Shown here: in pieces, positions 8,520 through 18,618 of the stretch | Layout: every line of letters begins with the position of its first letter | Position numbering within the stretch: the stretch's first letter is position 1 | Assembly: GCF_002355655.1 (NCBI RefSeq) | Contig: NZ_AP017569.1 | Coordinates: forward strand, 1,364,001 to 1,428,000 | Direction of reading: 5' to 3' | DNA length: 64,000 bases | From: Halorubrum trapanicum | GTDB taxonomy: Archaea; Halobacteriota; Halobacteria; Halobacteriales; Haloferacaceae | Notes under the pieces: generated by a model | Told to the model about the DNA's origin: nothing | What the model saw: only the letters and a program-made list of their open reading frames with translations | Database searches by the model: none | Program-made: the position numbers and the translations under genes

Positions 8520-9944
8520 TTAGTCGGCCGCTTCGACGACTTCGCGCTCGGCGTCGTCCTCGCGGTAGTGCTCCTCGATGAACTCCTCGTCGATCCGGTT
8601 GAGGGCGTCCTTCGGCAGCATCGAGAGGAGGTCCCAGCCGATCTCCAGCGTCTCCTCGATGTCGCGGTTCGTCTCGAAGCCCTGGTCGATGAACTCCGAC
8701 TCGAACGCGTCCGCGAAGTCGAGGTACTGGTTGTCCAGCTCCGACAGCGCCTCGCGACCGACGATGTTCACGAGGTCGCGGAGGTCCTCGCCCTCCGCGT
8801 ACGCCGCGAACATCTGGTCTTTCACGTCGGCGTGGTCGGCGCGGGTGAGCCCCTCGCCGATCCCGTCGTCCATCAGCCGCGACAGGCTGGGGAGGACGTT
8901 GATCGGCGGCTGGAGGCCCTGGCTGTTCAGGTCGGGGTCGACGTAGATCTGCCCTTCCGTGATGTACCCGGTCAGGTCCGGGATCGGGTGGGTGTCGTCG
9001 TCGCCCGGCATCGTGAGGATCGGGATCTGCGTGACCGAGCCGTCGCGGCCCTTGATCCGGCCGGCGCGCTCGTACAGCTGCGCCAGGTCAGTGTACATGT
9101 ACCCGGGGTACCCGCGGCGGCCGGGCACCTCCTCGCGGGCCGCCCCGATCTCGCGGAGCGCCTCGCAGTAGTTGGTCATGTCCGTCAGGATGACGAGGAC
9201 GTGGTAGTCCTTCTCGAAGGCGAGGTACTCGGCCGTCGTCAGGACCATCCGCGGCGTGACCGTCCGCTCGACGGCGGGGTCGTCCGCGAGGTTCATGAAG
9301 ACCACCGAGCGCTCCAGGGCGCCGGTGCGCTCGAAGTCCTCCATGAACTCGTTGGCCTCCTCCTGGGTGATCCCCATCGCGCCGAAGATGACGGCGAACT
9401 CGGAGCCCTCCTCGTCGTCACCGCCCTCCTCCTCTTCGGGCACGCTGGCCTGTCGCGCGATCTGCATCGCCAGCTCGCTGTGCGGCTGGCCGGAGCTGGA
9501 GAAGATCGGGAGCTTCTGCCCCCGGACGAGCGTGTTCATCCCGTCGATCGCGGAGACGCCCGTCTCGATGAACTCCTCGGGGTACTCCCGGGAGTAGGGG
9601 TTGATCGCCGCGCCGACGATGTCCTGTCGCTCCTCGGGGACGATCTCCGGGCCGTCGTCGATGGGGCGGCCCGAGCCGTCCAGCACCCGCCCGAGGAGGT
9701 CCTCGGTGACGGGCATCTTCATCGTCTCGCCCAGGAAGCGGACGGACGCGTCTCTGTCGATGCCTGAGGTGCCCTCGAAGACCTGGATCGCGACCACGTC
9801 CTCCGAGGATTCGAGCACCTGCCCGCGCAGCGTCTCCCCCTGTGCCGTCTCGATCTCGACGATCTCGTCGTAGCCGATCGCCTCGTCGACCTCGGCGTAC
9901 ACGAGGGGACCGCTGATCTCGGTGATGGTTTGATACTCTTTCAT
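8520..9944 (-). CDS. atpB: A-type ATP synthase subunit B
   Basis: A 474-aa non-catalytic nucleotide-binding subunit of the A3B3 head. Visible features are an N-terminal beta barrel ([29 protein letters not shown]), a core lacking a proper Walker A lysine loop ([21 protein letters not shown]), and the segments [23 protein letters not shown] and [20 protein letters not shown]. An acidic insert ([13 protein letters not shown], about residue 170) is typical of halophiles. It starts two bases after the atpA stop, so the two major subunits are translationally linked. Confidence 0.97.
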   Translation of the reverse strand: MKEYQTITEISGPLVYAEVDEAIGYDEIVEIETAQGETLRGQVLESSEDVVAIQVFEGTSGIDRDASVRFLGETMKMPVTEDLLGRVLDGSGRPIDDGPEIVPEERQDIVGAAINPYSREYPEEFIETGVSAIDGMNTLVRGQKLPIFSSSGQPHSELAMQIARQASVPEEEEGGDDEEGSEFAVIFGAMGITQEEANEFMEDFERTGALERSVVFMNLADDPAVERTVTPRMVLTTAEYLAFEKDYHVLVILTDMTNYCEALREIGAAREEVPGRRGYPGYMYTDLAQLYERAGRIKGRDGSVTQIPILTMPGDDDTHPIPDLTGYITEGQIYVDPDLNSQGLQPPINVLPSLSRLMDDGIGEGLTRADHADVKDQMFAAYAEGEDLRDLVNIVGREALSELDNQYLDFADAFESEFIDQGFETNRDIEETLEIGWDLLSMLPKDALNRIDEEFIEEHYREDDAEREVVEAAD

Positions 9945-9946
9945 GG

Positions 9947-11710
9947 TCAGTAGAGGCTCCGGAGCTCCTCGGTGATCTCGGCTTTGAGATCCTCGACGTA
10001 CTCCTCGTAGTCCTCTTGCACGCCGATGCGGTTAATCCGCGGGGCCGACTCGATGTCGATGATCTCCTCGACCGGGACGCCGGCGTCGAGCGCGTCGAAC
10101 GCCTCGTCGTTGAACGTCTGGATCGTCGTCAGCATGAGGTACGTCTTCTCCGGGGGACAGTACGTGTCGACCGGGTGGAACGCGTTCTGCTGGAGGTACG
10201 CCTCGCGCAGGTAGCGCGCGACCTCCAGGGTGAGCTGCTGGTCGTCGGGCAGGGCGTCCTTCCCGACGAGCTGGACGATCTCCTGCAGCTCCGTCTCCTC
10301 GTCGAGCACGTCGACCGCCCACTGGCGCCGCTCGGCCCAGTCGTCGGCGACCTCCTCTTCGAACCAGGGGTCCAGCTGGTCCTTGTACAGCGAGTAGGAC
10401 TCGTTCCAGTTGATCGACGGGAAGTGGCGGCGCTCCGCCAGGTCCGCGTCGAGCGCCCAGAACGTCTTCACGATCCGCAGCGTGTTCTGGGTGACCGGCT
10501 CGGAGAAGTCGCCGCCGGGCGGCGACACCGCGCCGATCGCCGAGACGGAGCCCTCCGTCCCGTTGATGTTCTCGAAGTAGCCGGCGCGCTCGTAGAACTG
10601 CGCGAGCCGGGCGGCGAGGTACGCGGGGTACCCCTCCTCGCCGGGCATCTCCTCCAGCCGGGAGGAGATCTCGCGCATCGCCTCCGCCCACCGCGAGGTG
10701 GAGTCGGCCATCAGCGCCACGTCGTACCCCATGTCGCGGTAGTACTCGGCGATCGTGATCCCCGTGTAGATACAGGATTCACGCGCCGCGACGGGCATGT
10801 TCGAGGTGTTCGCGATGAGCGAGGTGCGGGCCATCAGCGGGTTGCCGTTGGCCGGGTCCTCGAGCTCCGGGAAGTCCTCGATGACCTCGGTCATCTCGTT
10901 GCCGCGCTCGCCGCAGCCGACGTAGACGATGATGTCCGCGTCGGCGTACTTCGCGAGCTGGTGCTGAGTGACCGTCTTCCCGGAGCCGAACGGGCCGGGA
11001 ATCGCGGCCGTCCCGCCCTTCGCGATGGGGAACAGCCCGTCGAGGATGCGCTGCCCGGACACCAGCGGCGTCCGGGGCGTCTTCTTGTCCTCCGCGGGGC
11101 GGGCCTCGCGCACCGGCCACTCTTGGTGCATCGAGACCTCCTCGCCGTTGTCGAGCTCGACGACCGTCTCGGTCACGTCGAAGCTGCCGGCCTCGGCGGC
11201 GACGACCTCGCCGCCCTCGTAGTCCGGCGGCACCATGACCTTGTGGTCGATGGTGACCGTCTCCTCGACGACCCCGACGATGTCGCCGGGCTCGACGACG
11301 TCGCCTTCCTCGACCTCGGGCTCGAACTCCCACTCCTCCTCGAGGTCGATGCCGGGCGCGTCGACCCCGCGGTCGAGGTAGGGGCTCCCCATCTTGCCCT
11401 CCAGCACGTCCAGGGGGCGCTGAACGCCGTCGTAGATGGCGTCCAGCATCCCCGGGCCGAGGTCGACCGACAGCGGCTCGCCCGTGTTCTCGACGGGTTC
11501 GCCGGGGCCGACGCCGGAGGTCTCCTCGTACACCTGAACGGTCGTGAGGTCGCCCTCGATCTCGATCACTTCCCCCATGAGCCCTTCGTCGCCGACGTAG
11601 ACGACGTCGTTCATGCGGGCGTTGAGATCGCGGGCGGTCACGACCGGACCGCTCACGCTCTGAATGACGCCGTTGTCCGTCTCGGCGTCGGTTGTGTCTG
11701 CTTTGCTCAT
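9947..11710 (-). CDS. atpA: A-type ATP synthase catalytic subunit A
   Basis: A 587-aa catalytic subunit. Walker A is GPFGSGKT (residues 239-246). The A-type non-homologous insert lies between about residues 115 and 190 ([12 protein letters not shown]). The segments [44 protein letters not shown] and [20 protein letters not shown] are diagnostic. No intein interrupts the P-loop region. It is separated by one base from atpF upstream and two from atpB downstream. Confidence 0.98.
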   Translation of the reverse strand: MSKADTTDAETDNGVIQSVSGPVVTARDLNARMNDVVYVGDEGLMGEVIEIEGDLTTVQVYEETSGVGPGEPVENTGEPLSVDLGPGMLDAIYDGVQRPLDVLEGKMGSPYLDRGVDAPGIDLEEEWEFEPEVEEGDVVEPGDIVGVVEETVTIDHKVMVPPDYEGGEVVAAEAGSFDVTETVVELDNGEEVSMHQEWPVREARPAEDKKTPRTPLVSGQRILDGLFPIAKGGTAAIPGPFGSGKTVTQHQLAKYADADIIVYVGCGERGNEMTEVIEDFPELEDPANGNPLMARTSLIANTSNMPVAARESCIYTGITIAEYYRDMGYDVALMADSTSRWAEAMREISSRLEEMPGEEGYPAYLAARLAQFYERAGYFENINGTEGSVSAIGAVSPPGGDFSEPVTQNTLRIVKTFWALDADLAERRHFPSINWNESYSLYKDQLDPWFEEEVADDWAERRQWAVDVLDEETELQEIVQLVGKDALPDDQQLTLEVARYLREAYLQQNAFHPVDTYCPPEKTYLMLTTIQTFNDEAFDALDAGVPVEEIIDIESAPRINRIGVQEDYEEYVEDLKAEITEELRSLY

Positions 11711-11711
11711 A

Positions 11712-12041
11712 TTAGTCGTCTTCCTCCATCAGGTCGATGCCGATGGCGCGTTTGATCTGGTCGCGCAGCCCGCCGCTGCCGGCGCCGGAGCCGCCCAGCG
11801 TCACGAGGACCGGCTCGATGCTCCCCTCCACCGCCTCGCGGGTCCCCCGCGAGAGGTGGTCGAGGTCGTCGTCGTGCATCACGATGATGCCGACGCCCTC
11901 GTCGTCGAGCGTCCGCTCGACGGCGTCGTCGAGCTTCTCGTCCTTCTCGTCGTCCGGCACGTTCTCGAACTCCCGGACGCCGGCGAGACGGAATCCGGTC
12001 GTGAACTCCGGGCTGCCGACGACCGCTATCTCCTGGCTCAT
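11712..12041 (-). CDS. atpF: A-type ATP synthase subunit F
   Basis: A 109-aa central-stalk subunit with the Rossmann-like N-terminus [21 protein letters not shown] and the segment [15 protein letters not shown] typical of subunit F. It binds subunit D in the rotor and helps regulate catalysis. The gene overlaps atpC by four bases (ATGA-type) and is followed one base later by atpA, so it is firmly within the operon. Confidence 0.95.
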   Translation of the reverse strand: MSQEIAVVGSPEFTTGFRLAGVREFENVPDDEKDEKLDDAVERTLDDEGVGIIVMHDDDLDHLSRGTREAVEGSIEPVLVTLGGSGAGSGGLRDQIKRAIGIDLMEEDD

Positions 12042-13084
12042 GTTATCACCAGCTCCGATTCGATCTCGTCGGGCGAGAGGCCGGCCTCCTTCCCGCGGGC
12101 TATCGCCCGGATGTTCTCCGTCTCGCGCTCCTTCGCGAGGATGTAGGAGATCACCGGGGTGACCGACACCGGGTGGATCGTGCCGAGCCGGTCGCCGTAC
12201 GCGAGCAGGGCGCCGTCGATCGCGTGTTCGAACGCGATGAGGCTGTCCGCCTCCTCGAGCTCGCGTAACGCGGGCCCGAGCTCGTCGCCGTACTGGCTGT
12301 CGCCGATGTACTCGACCAGCTCGTCGAGGTTCTGCGCCAGCCGCGCGAGCGACGACCGGGTGAACAGGTCGCCGCCCTCGATGAAGTACGCCGCGGGATC
12401 GATGTCCGCGCCCGAGCGGGCGAGCCGGAGCGCGTTCGTCGCGTTCCGGAAGTCCACCTCAGCCTTGAGGAACGCCTCGTACTGCCGGGTCGGCTCGTCG
12501 CCGCCGAGCCCGGAGAGGAGCCGCTCGTAGAACGCGCGGTCGACCGCGTTCTCCAAGGGCACCAGCACGTCCGTCTCCTCGTACTCCGCGTACGCCGCCC
12601 GGAGCGGCTCCCCGTAGATCGTGTCCTCGAGGACCTCGATCACGGCGTCGATCGAGTCCGCCTCCAGCAGCCGGCGGATCCGGCGGTCGTCGAACTCGCC
12701 GGCGCGGATCAGGTCGACCTCGACGGCCGACTGGTCCGCGTCGGTGTAGACGCCGCGGATGACCGTCTTCACGTTCCAGGCGTCGAACTTCCGGAGGTAC
12801 CGGGCGATGAGGTCGTACAGCGGCCCCTCGCTCCAGTCGAGGATCGCGTCGAACTGCTCGGCGAGGTTGCGGTTCAACGCGTACTCGATCAGGTCCACGC
12901 CGCCGTGGCGGCTGCCGAGGGCGTTGATCTCCGCGCCGTAGCTCGACTCCTCCATGAACCGGGCGATCTCGGCCGGCCCCATCCGGGTGAGCTTGCGGTA
13001 CTCCTCGTCCCCGTAGAGGCTGCCGCGGCGGGCACGAACCCGCGCGACGACGTACTCGGGGTTCGAGCTACCGGCGGCGCTCAT
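12038..13084 (-). CDS. atpC: A-type ATP synthase subunit C
   Basis: A 348-aa all-helical protein of the V-type subunit C/d family. It sits on the membrane rotor ring and connects it to the D/F axle. The segments YVVARVRARRGSLYGDEEYRKLTRM at the N-terminus and NIRAIARGKEAGLSPDEIES at the C-terminus are characteristic. It overlaps atpE upstream and atpF downstream by four bases each. Confidence 0.95.
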   Translation of the reverse strand: MSAAGSSNPEYVVARVRARRGSLYGDEEYRKLTRMGPAEIARFMEESSYGAEINALGSRHGGVDLIEYALNRNLAEQFDAILDWSEGPLYDLIARYLRKFDAWNVKTVIRGVYTDADQSAVEVDLIRAGEFDDRRIRRLLEADSIDAVIEVLEDTIYGEPLRAAYAEYEETDVLVPLENAVDRAFYERLLSGLGGDEPTRQYEAFLKAEVDFRNATNALRLARSGADIDPAAYFIEGGDLFTRSSLARLAQNLDELVEYIGDSQYGDELGPALRELEEADSLIAFEHAIDGALLAYGDRLGTIHPVSVTPVISYILAKERETENIRAIARGKEAGLSPDEIESELVIT

Positions 13085-13659
13085 TGGTCGAACAGCCGCT
13101 CCGAGATGTTCTTCAACTCGTCGTCCCAGACGGACTCCAGGACCGAGTCGAACGTGTTGTTCACGCGAACGCGGGAGGTGTCGCTCTCGGCGACGACGCC
13201 GCCGAGACAGTCGATCTCGCCGTCGACCTCGGCGTTGCGGTCCGCGACGAGCTCCTCGAGCAGCTCGACGTCCTCGGCGCGGGTGTAGACGGCGACGTCC
13301 TCGTCGTCGTCGAACTCCGCGAGGCTCGCGTCGAGTAAGGCCTCGGTGAGCTCGCGGCGGTCGTCGCCGTCGAGGCCGGCGATCGCCGCCTCGACGTCGT
13401 CGCGGACGTCCTCTAAGACGTCGCGGCGGGCGCCCAGCCGCTCCTGTTTGGCCTCGAGCTTCGCCGAGGAGAGCGTCTGTTCGCGCTCCTGGTCGATCTG
13501 GCTCTCGACCTCGGCGAGCCGCTCCTCGCGGATCCGCTCCGCGTCGGCCTCGGCGTCGGCGAGGATCTCGTCGGCCTCCGCCTCGGCCTGTTCGCGGATC
13601 TCCTCCGCACGCGCGCGGGCCTCATCTTCAACGTCCTCAACGACGGTTTCCAAACTCAT
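13081..13659 (-). CDS. atpE: A-type ATP synthase subunit E
   Basis: A 192-aa peripheral-stalk subunit. The first ~95 residues are a charged right-handed coiled coil (ARARAEEIREQAEAEADEIL and repeats of that type) that pairs with subunit H. The C-terminal globular domain contains VDCLGGVV-like and VRVNNTFDSVLE motifs that dock on the A3B3 head. It lies 21 nt after the atpK stop and overlaps atpC by four bases. Confidence 0.94.
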   Translation of the reverse strand: MSLETVVEDVEDEARARAEEIREQAEAEADEILADAEADAERIREERLAEVESQIDQEREQTLSSAKLEAKQERLGARRDVLEDVRDDVEAAIAGLDGDDRRELTEALLDASLAEFDDDEDVAVYTRAEDVELLEELVADRNAEVDGEIDCLGGVVAESDTSRVRVNNTFDSVLESVWDDELKNISERLFDQ

Positions 13660-13680
13660 TGGTTGAAAAACGCTGGAGAG

Positions 13681-13935
13681 TTACCCGACGATGAAGACGA
13701 CGACGAGCGCGAGAATGACGATCGTCTCGGGAAGGACCGTCAGGATGAGCCCGTTGACGAAGAGGTCGTCGTCCTCGGCCATCGCGCCGACGGCGGCCGA
13801 CCCGATACCGCGCTCCGCGTAGCCTGCGCCCAGCGCCGCGAGCCCGACGGCGAGCGCCGCCGCGGCGTTGGGGTCAGTCAGCGTTCCACCGGTCGACAGT
13901 ACGAGGTTCCCGAGTTCGTTGGTAGCTTCAAACAT
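13681..13935 (-). CDS. atpK: A-type ATP synthase proteolipid subunit K (rotor ring)
   Basis: An 84-aa two-helix proteolipid of the membrane rotor. The ion-binding carboxylate is E70 within VLPETIVILALV. Hydrophobic segments are at about residues 22-45 and 60-83, joined by a short polar loop with AERGIGSAAVG. Being a single two-helix hairpin, it is the unduplicated form. Spacing to atpI upstream is 203 bases, unusually wide for this operon, and contains a TATA-like element. Confidence 0.95.
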   Translation of the reverse strand: MFEATNELGNLVLSTGGTLTDPNAAAALAVGLAALGAGYAERGIGSAAVGAMAEDDDLFVNGLILTVLPETIVILALVVVFIVG

Positions 13936-14138
13936 TGGTAGTAGTTGCTGTTGCTCGTCTCCGAACGGTTGCTATTTGCCCCTACAGGAGTCATAAAGCT
14001 TCCCAAAACGACCGAACGGAATCCGGGAGAACGGCGGGGAAAGCGGCGGCTGCTGCGGTCAGATACCCGACGGAATTGCCGGGTTCGACCGCACGCGAAG
14101 CGACGAGACCGAGCGGCGACCGACGACCGGTCGGGTCG
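13936..14138 (-). promoter_or_regulatory. long atpI-atpK spacer with a candidate internal promoter
   Basis: This 203-base gap interrupts a cluster whose other junctions from H to B are at most 21 bases. On the minus strand a TATA-like GCTTTATGAC lies about 60 nt before the atpK ATG. A secondary promoter here would raise rotor-ring and head subunits relative to H and I. No gene is seen on either strand. Confidence 0.4.
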
Positions 14139-16361
14139 TCAGTCGTCGCGGGTGTACTTCCGGTCGCGGCCGAACGGCAGGTACGCGCGGCCGCCGCCCT
14201 CGTAGAAGTTCCCGAAGAACTCCACGTACTCGAGGCGGACCGCCTGGATGCCGGCGGAGGTGACCCCGAGCAGGAGGACGACGAGGTGGCCGACGAGCGC
14301 GACGACGACGCCGCCGACGAGCGCGACGACCCCGACGAGACCGATCGAGGCGGGGTCGAACGCCGTGGTGATCCCCGCGAAGACGAGCTCGTAGTCCGCG
14401 GTGTTTTGCACCTCGGCGAGGTAGTCCGCGCTGAAGATGAAGTGGAAGCTCCCGTCGCCGCCGTCGTCGATGTACGCGCCGAACGCGAGCAGGTTGACCG
14501 CCAGCGCCATCCCGCCCTTCGCGAGCAGGACGGCCATGAGCCGGGCGTACGAGATGACGTTGACGACGGGCGAGAGGAACTCGGCCAGCTCCGGCGGCTC
14601 GCCGATCCCGAGCAGGACGAGTCCGAGCACCGCGGCGGCCGCGCCGGCCCAGCCGACCAGGACCGGGAACCCGCTGAACGAGACGGCGCCGAACGTCAGG
14701 GTCGAGACGGCCTCGAACAGGAAGTCGGGCTTCGAGTTGGGGAACACTTGGCTGAAGATCCAGATCCACGCGCCGTTGAGGATCAGCAGCCACGAGCCGG
14801 CCTCGTAGACGGCGTGTTTCACGTCGTGCTGCTGGGCGGTACTCACGAACGAGAGGACGTGGCCGATGTTGAGGTGGACGATGCCGAACACCACGCTCAC
14901 GACGAGGAACGAGAGCCCCCAGTCGAGGTCGGCGGGCGAGAGGCCCTTCCCCTCGACCGGCCAGTGGATCCCGAGCAGCTGGTAGGCGTGGTAGCCGAAC
15001 AGGTCGATACCGTAGTAGATGCCGAACAGTATCGTGAAGCCGCCGGCCCACATCGCGACGGAGCCGAGTTCGCGGAACGCGCCGTCGAACTTCGAGTACA
15101 TGAAGAGCCCGATGGCGGCGTAGAGGACGCCGTAGCCGACGTCGCCGATCATGAACCCGAACATCGCCGGGAACGTGAGGAAGACCAGAAGCGTCGGGTC
15201 GAACTCCGAGTACTTCGGCCGCCCGAACGCCTGAACGAGCAGTTCGAACGGACCGGCCGCGCTCCCGTTGTCCTGGACGACCGGCGGGTCGTCGGAGCCG
15301 TGGGCCGCGTGGCCGCCGTCGGTGGCGACCGCCGTTTCCGTCTCGCGTTCCGCGTCCGCGACGCCCTCGTTCGCGGATCCGTCACCCTCGCCGTCGACCG
15401 ACTCGGTGTGGTGGTCGCCGTCGGGGGTGAACGAGGCGCGCTCGAGCTCCTCGACCTCGACGTGGTCGCCGACGGCGTCGACGACCGCCGCCTCGAAGTC
15501 GGGGTACGTCTCGGTCGGCACCCACCCCTCGGCGACGAACGCGTTCTCGGTGGTCGCAAAGGAGAGCGGCGCCTCCTTCTTTTCGGCCTCGATAGTGAGC
15601 TCCTCCTCGGCGCGAAGCAGGAAGCCGGCCGCCTCCTCCTTCACCGATTCGAGCTCGCTCTCGACGGCGTCGAGCTCGTCGCGGAGGTCGGCCTGCTCGG
15701 CCTCCAGCTCCGCGACGTACTCCTCGGGGCTCGCGTCCGCGTCGGGGACGTCGAGCAGCGCGATGTCGACGCCGACGAGCGCGTCCTGAACGACGCCCTC
15801 GGCGTCCGGGTCGGTCGGCCGCGCGACGATGGCGACCACGTCGCCGCCGACGAAGACGTCGAAGACGTCGATCGAGTCGGCGTCTTCGAGCGCGGCCTCG
15901 ACGGCCGCGGGCTTGGCCTCGCCGACGACGACCTCGACCGAGTCGTAGCCGCGCAGGTACTCGAGGTCGATCCCGAGCTCCGCGAACGGCTCCAGCCGGT
16001 CGATCTCCTCCTGCCGGTCCCGGATCGCGGTCTGGAGCTCGTCGCGCTCGTCGTTGAGCTCGTTGACCCGCTCGCGGACGCGCTCCAGCTCGTCGACGAG
16101 CTCGTCGTCGTCCAGCGACCGGGCGACGTCGGCGTCCTCGGCGTCGACGTCGAGGATGCTCTCCAGCGAGCGGACCGTCACGAGGCGCTCGTTAACGGCC
16201 TCGGCGCCGTCGAGCGAGGTCCCCGGCTCGAACCCCTCGTACCGGTCGTCGTAGTCCGTGACGTGCAGGGAGTGGTGGGCGTACGCCGCCTCGATGACGT
16301 CGTCGATGACGCGCTTCGAGCCCGTCACCGACACCCGGCTCATCTGCTCAGGCCTGAGCAT
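14139..16361 (-). CDS. atpI: A-type ATP synthase subunit I (membrane stator)
   Basis: A 740-aa subunit a/I. The cytoplasmic N-terminal half (about residues 1-390) holds two long coiled-coil stretches and an acidic halophile-type insertion near 330-375. The C-terminal half carries about seven or eight membrane helices, beginning around FELLVQAFGRPKYSEFDPT and including MFGFMIGDVGYGVLYA. The conserved YARLMAVLLAKGGMALAVN segment holds the arginine that faces the rotor. It forms the ion half-channels. Start MLRPEQMSRV overlaps the end of atpH by 14 bases. Confidence 0.95.
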   Translation of the reverse strand: MLRPEQMSRVSVTGSKRVIDDVIEAAYAHHSLHVTDYDDRYEGFEPGTSLDGAEAVNERLVTVRSLESILDVDAEDADVARSLDDDELVDELERVRERVNELNDERDELQTAIRDRQEEIDRLEPFAELGIDLEYLRGYDSVEVVVGEAKPAAVEAALEDADSIDVFDVFVGGDVVAIVARPTDPDAEGVVQDALVGVDIALLDVPDADASPEEYVAELEAEQADLRDELDAVESELESVKEEAAGFLLRAEEELTIEAEKKEAPLSFATTENAFVAEGWVPTETYPDFEAAVVDAVGDHVEVEELERASFTPDGDHHTESVDGEGDGSANEGVADAERETETAVATDGGHAAHGSDDPPVVQDNGSAAGPFELLVQAFGRPKYSEFDPTLLVFLTFPAMFGFMIGDVGYGVLYAAIGLFMYSKFDGAFRELGSVAMWAGGFTILFGIYYGIDLFGYHAYQLLGIHWPVEGKGLSPADLDWGLSFLVVSVVFGIVHLNIGHVLSFVSTAQQHDVKHAVYEAGSWLLILNGAWIWIFSQVFPNSKPDFLFEAVSTLTFGAVSFSGFPVLVGWAGAAAAVLGLVLLGIGEPPELAEFLSPVVNVISYARLMAVLLAKGGMALAVNLLAFGAYIDDGGDGSFHFIFSADYLAEVQNTADYELVFAGITTAFDPASIGLVGVVALVGGVVVALVGHLVVLLLGVTSAGIQAVRLEYVEFFGNFYEGGGRAYLPFGRDRKYTRDD

Positions 16362-16704
16362 CCACCGCCTCCTCGGCCTGGTCGTGAACCGCCGCCTCGA
16401 ACCGCTCGACGGCGTAGTCGACGGCCGATTCCACCCGGTCGCGGGCCTCGCGTTCGAGCTCGTCGCGGTCTTCGCGCCCCGATTCGAGGATCTCCTCGCG
16501 CCGCTCCTCGATCTCCTCGCGGGCCGCTTCGAGCCGCTCTTGGGCCTCGGCCTCCGCCTCCTCCTCGGCCTCGGCGCGGATCTCGTCCGCGCGCTCTCGA
16601 GCTTCGGCGAGGCGCTCCTCGGCGTCCGACTCCGCGTCCGCGATGATCTCGTCCGCCTCCCGTTCGGCCTCCTTGATCGAGTTGAGCACCTCTGGTCTCG
16701 CCAT
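16348..16704 (-). CDS. atpH: A-type ATP synthase subunit H (peripheral stalk)
   Basis: A 118-aa, almost entirely helical, Glu/Arg/Ala-rich protein. It shows the 11-residue coiled-coil periodicity seen in subunit H (AEREADEIIADAESDAEERL and onward). It pairs with subunit E to form the peripheral stalk. It is the first gene of the ATP synthase operon; a TATA-like CCTTATA (16743-16737, minus strand) sits about 33 nt before the ATG. Confidence 0.92.
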   Translation of the reverse strand: MARPEVLNSIKEAEREADEIIADAESDAEERLAEARERADEIRAEAEEEAEAEAQERLEAAREEIEERREEILESGREDRDELEREARDRVESAVDYAVERFEAAVHDQAEEAVDAQA

Positions 16705-16736
16705 GCTACTAATCGCCTGAAACTCTACAAGCGACG

Positions 16737-16743
16737 TATAAGG
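16737..16743 (-). promoter_or_regulatory. TATA box of the ATP synthase operon
   Basis: CCTTATA on the minus strand, about 33 nt upstream of the atpH ATG at 16704, in an otherwise GC-rich gap. It is the most likely main promoter for H-I-K-E-C-F-A-B(-D). Confidence 0.6.
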
Positions 16744-16851
16744 TGTTTGCGAAAGCCCGCGGGGTCGCGCGCCGATTCCGAGGAGATTCCGGACGAGTTA
16801 CGGACCGAACGCGGCCGACGCGTCGTCCGGATCCGGGCGCCGCCGCCTACA

Positions 16852-16857
16852 TTTAAG
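16852..16857 (+). promoter_or_regulatory. TATA box of the MinD4-like gene
   Basis: TTTAAG within CATTTAAGTAG, starting 30 nt upstream of ATG 16882; a leaderless transcript is implied. Confidence 0.5.
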
Positions 16858-16881
16858 TAGCAGTCGCCGGACCCACACCGT

Positions 16882-18546
16882 ATGGCAACGGTGTATGCGG
16901 TCGCGTCGGCGAAGGGTGGCGTCGGGAAGACCACCACGACCGCCGCGCTGGCGACGATTCTGGCGGACTCGGGCGCCGACGTCGTCGCGATCGACGCCGA
17001 CCTCGGCATGGCGAACCTCGCGGGCGCCGTCGGGGTGACCCCCGGCGAGACCACCCTCCACGACGTCCTCGCCGGCGAGGCGGACCCGGAGGCGGCGGTC
17101 CGCGAGGGGCAGTCCGGCCTCCGGGTCGTCCCCGGCGCGACCGACCTCGACGCGTACGCGGCCGCGGACCCCTCGGGGCTCCGCCGGGCAATCGAGGCGT
17201 TCGACGACGCCGACTACGTGTTCGTCGACGCGGGCGCCGGGCTCTCGCACGACTCCACGATGCCGCTCGCGATCGCCGACGAGACGCTGCTCGTCTCGAC
17301 CCCGGAGCGGAGCGCCCTCGGCGACACCGAGAAGACGCGACAGCTGACCGAGCGGCTCGGCGGGACCGTCGCGGGCGCCGCGATCACCCGCGTGACGGAC
17401 GACGCCGACGAGGTGGTCACGACCCTGCTCGACGCCCCCGTCCTCGGGCGGGTCCCGGACGACGAGGCCGTGGCCCGGGCCGCGGCGGCGAACCGCCCGC
17501 TGCTCGACGCCGCGCCCGACGCGCCGGCGACGCGGGCGTACAGAGACCTGGCCCGAGCGCTGACCGGCGCGGACGTCGACGGCGCGGGCCTCGACGAGCC
17601 CGCGGCCGACGCGGCGACCGTCGCCGGAGCGCGCGCGGGCGACATCGCGGACTCCGGCGCCGCGGAAGACGGCGCCGCGGACGCGGACGAAGTCGTCGAA
17701 GAGACCGAAAGCGACGACGAAGACGAGGTCGAACCGGACGCGACACAGGACGACGCGGTGATCGTCGACGACGATGAGCCGGCCGACGACGACGCGCCGG
17801 CCGACGACGGGGACGGCGACGACCGAGCGGAAGCGGACGAGCGGGACGGTGTCGAACGCGGAGACGACGAGGATATCATCGTCGCGGACCCCGACGCGAC
17901 CGGGGTGACGGAGCCGGGCGACGGCGACGACATCATCGTCGCGAGCGAGGACGAGGCGGCGGACGCCGATGCGGACGACGCCGGCGACGAGGAGCTGGAC
18001 TCCGACGACGGCGACGGAGACGAGACCGGCCTCGACGACGCCGTCACGACCGACACCGGCGACAACGCCGTCACCGAAGACGAGGCGACCGCCGGCGACG
18101 AGGGCGGTGCCGACGACGAGACCGACGGTGATGACGAAGTCGATAGCGACGAGGACGAGAGCGCCGCCGAGGAGGAGGCGGGCTCGGGCGCGATTCCCGA
18201 CGCGGACGAGACGGCGCGCGAGTCGACCGACGAGGACGAACCCGCGAGCGACGGCGCCGTCGACGAGGGGCGAGCGGGCGAGGAACCGACGGCGGCGGAC
18301 GACGACATCGACGACGAGCTCGCCGGCAGCATCCCGTTCCGCGACGACGACTCCGGGACGATGAACACCGTGCTGTCGGAGGAGGACGGCGAGAGCGAGG
18401 CGGACGCGGACGGCGAGCAGGCGGCGGACGACGACAGTGGGGCGAACGACGGGAAAACGGCGGACGAGGAAGAGTCGTCTGCCGATGTCGACGACGAGGA
18501 GCCGGAGAAGGACGGCGGGTTCTTCAGCCGGCTCCTCGGCCGGTGA
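16882..18546 (+). CDS. minD4: ParA/MinD family ATPase with long acidic C-terminal tail (MinD4-like)
   Basis: A 554-aa protein. Residues 1 to about 235 form a complete MinD/ParA ATPase: deviant Walker A KGGVGKTT (K11-T18), VVAIDADLGMANLA, and FVDAGAGLS at the Walker B position. From about 240 onward the protein is almost purely Asp/Glu/Ala/Gly low-complexity sequence. It ends in a short hydrophobic/basic segment, GGFFSRLLGR, which could be an amphipathic membrane- or partner-binding tip. In Haloferax volcanii, a MinD homologue with an extended C-terminus (MinD4) oscillates and positions archaella and chemosensory arrays. The domain layout supports the same role here, by inference. The gene is divergent from the ATP synthase operon. 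Confidence 0.8.
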   Translation: MATVYAVASAKGGVGKTTTTAALATILADSGADVVAIDADLGMANLAGAVGVTPGETTLHDVLAGEADPEAAVREGQSGLRVVPGATDLDAYAAADPSGLRRAIEAFDDADYVFVDAGAGLSHDSTMPLAIADETLLVSTPERSALGDTEKTRQLTERLGGTVAGAAITRVTDDADEVVTTLLDAPVLGRVPDDEAVARAAAANRPLLDAAPDAPATRAYRDLARALTGADVDGAGLDEPAADAATVAGARAGDIADSGAAEDGAADADEVVEETESDDEDEVEPDATQDDAVIVDDDEPADDDAPADDGDGDDRAEADERDGVERGDDEDIIVADPDATGVTEPGDGDDIIVASEDEAADADADDAGDEELDSDDGDGDETGLDDAVTTDTGDNAVTEDEATAGDEGGADDETDGDDEVDSDEDESAAEEEAGSGAIPDADETARESTDEDEPASDGAVDEGRAGEEPTAADDDIDDELAGSIPFRDDDSGTMNTVLSEEDGESEADADGEQAADDDSGANDGKTADEEESSADVDDEEPEKDGGFFSRLLGR

Positions 18547-18618
18547 GGCCGGCTGAAGAGGGAGGGTTTTCAGCTGGAGAGAACGGACGCGAGAGCCGTT
18601 CGGACCGCGGCGGCGCGG

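Noticed and set aside
13935-16646. 903-codon plus-strand frame opposite atpI
   Set aside because: Antisense shadow of atpI. The composition is not haloarchaeal and atpI is unmistakable.
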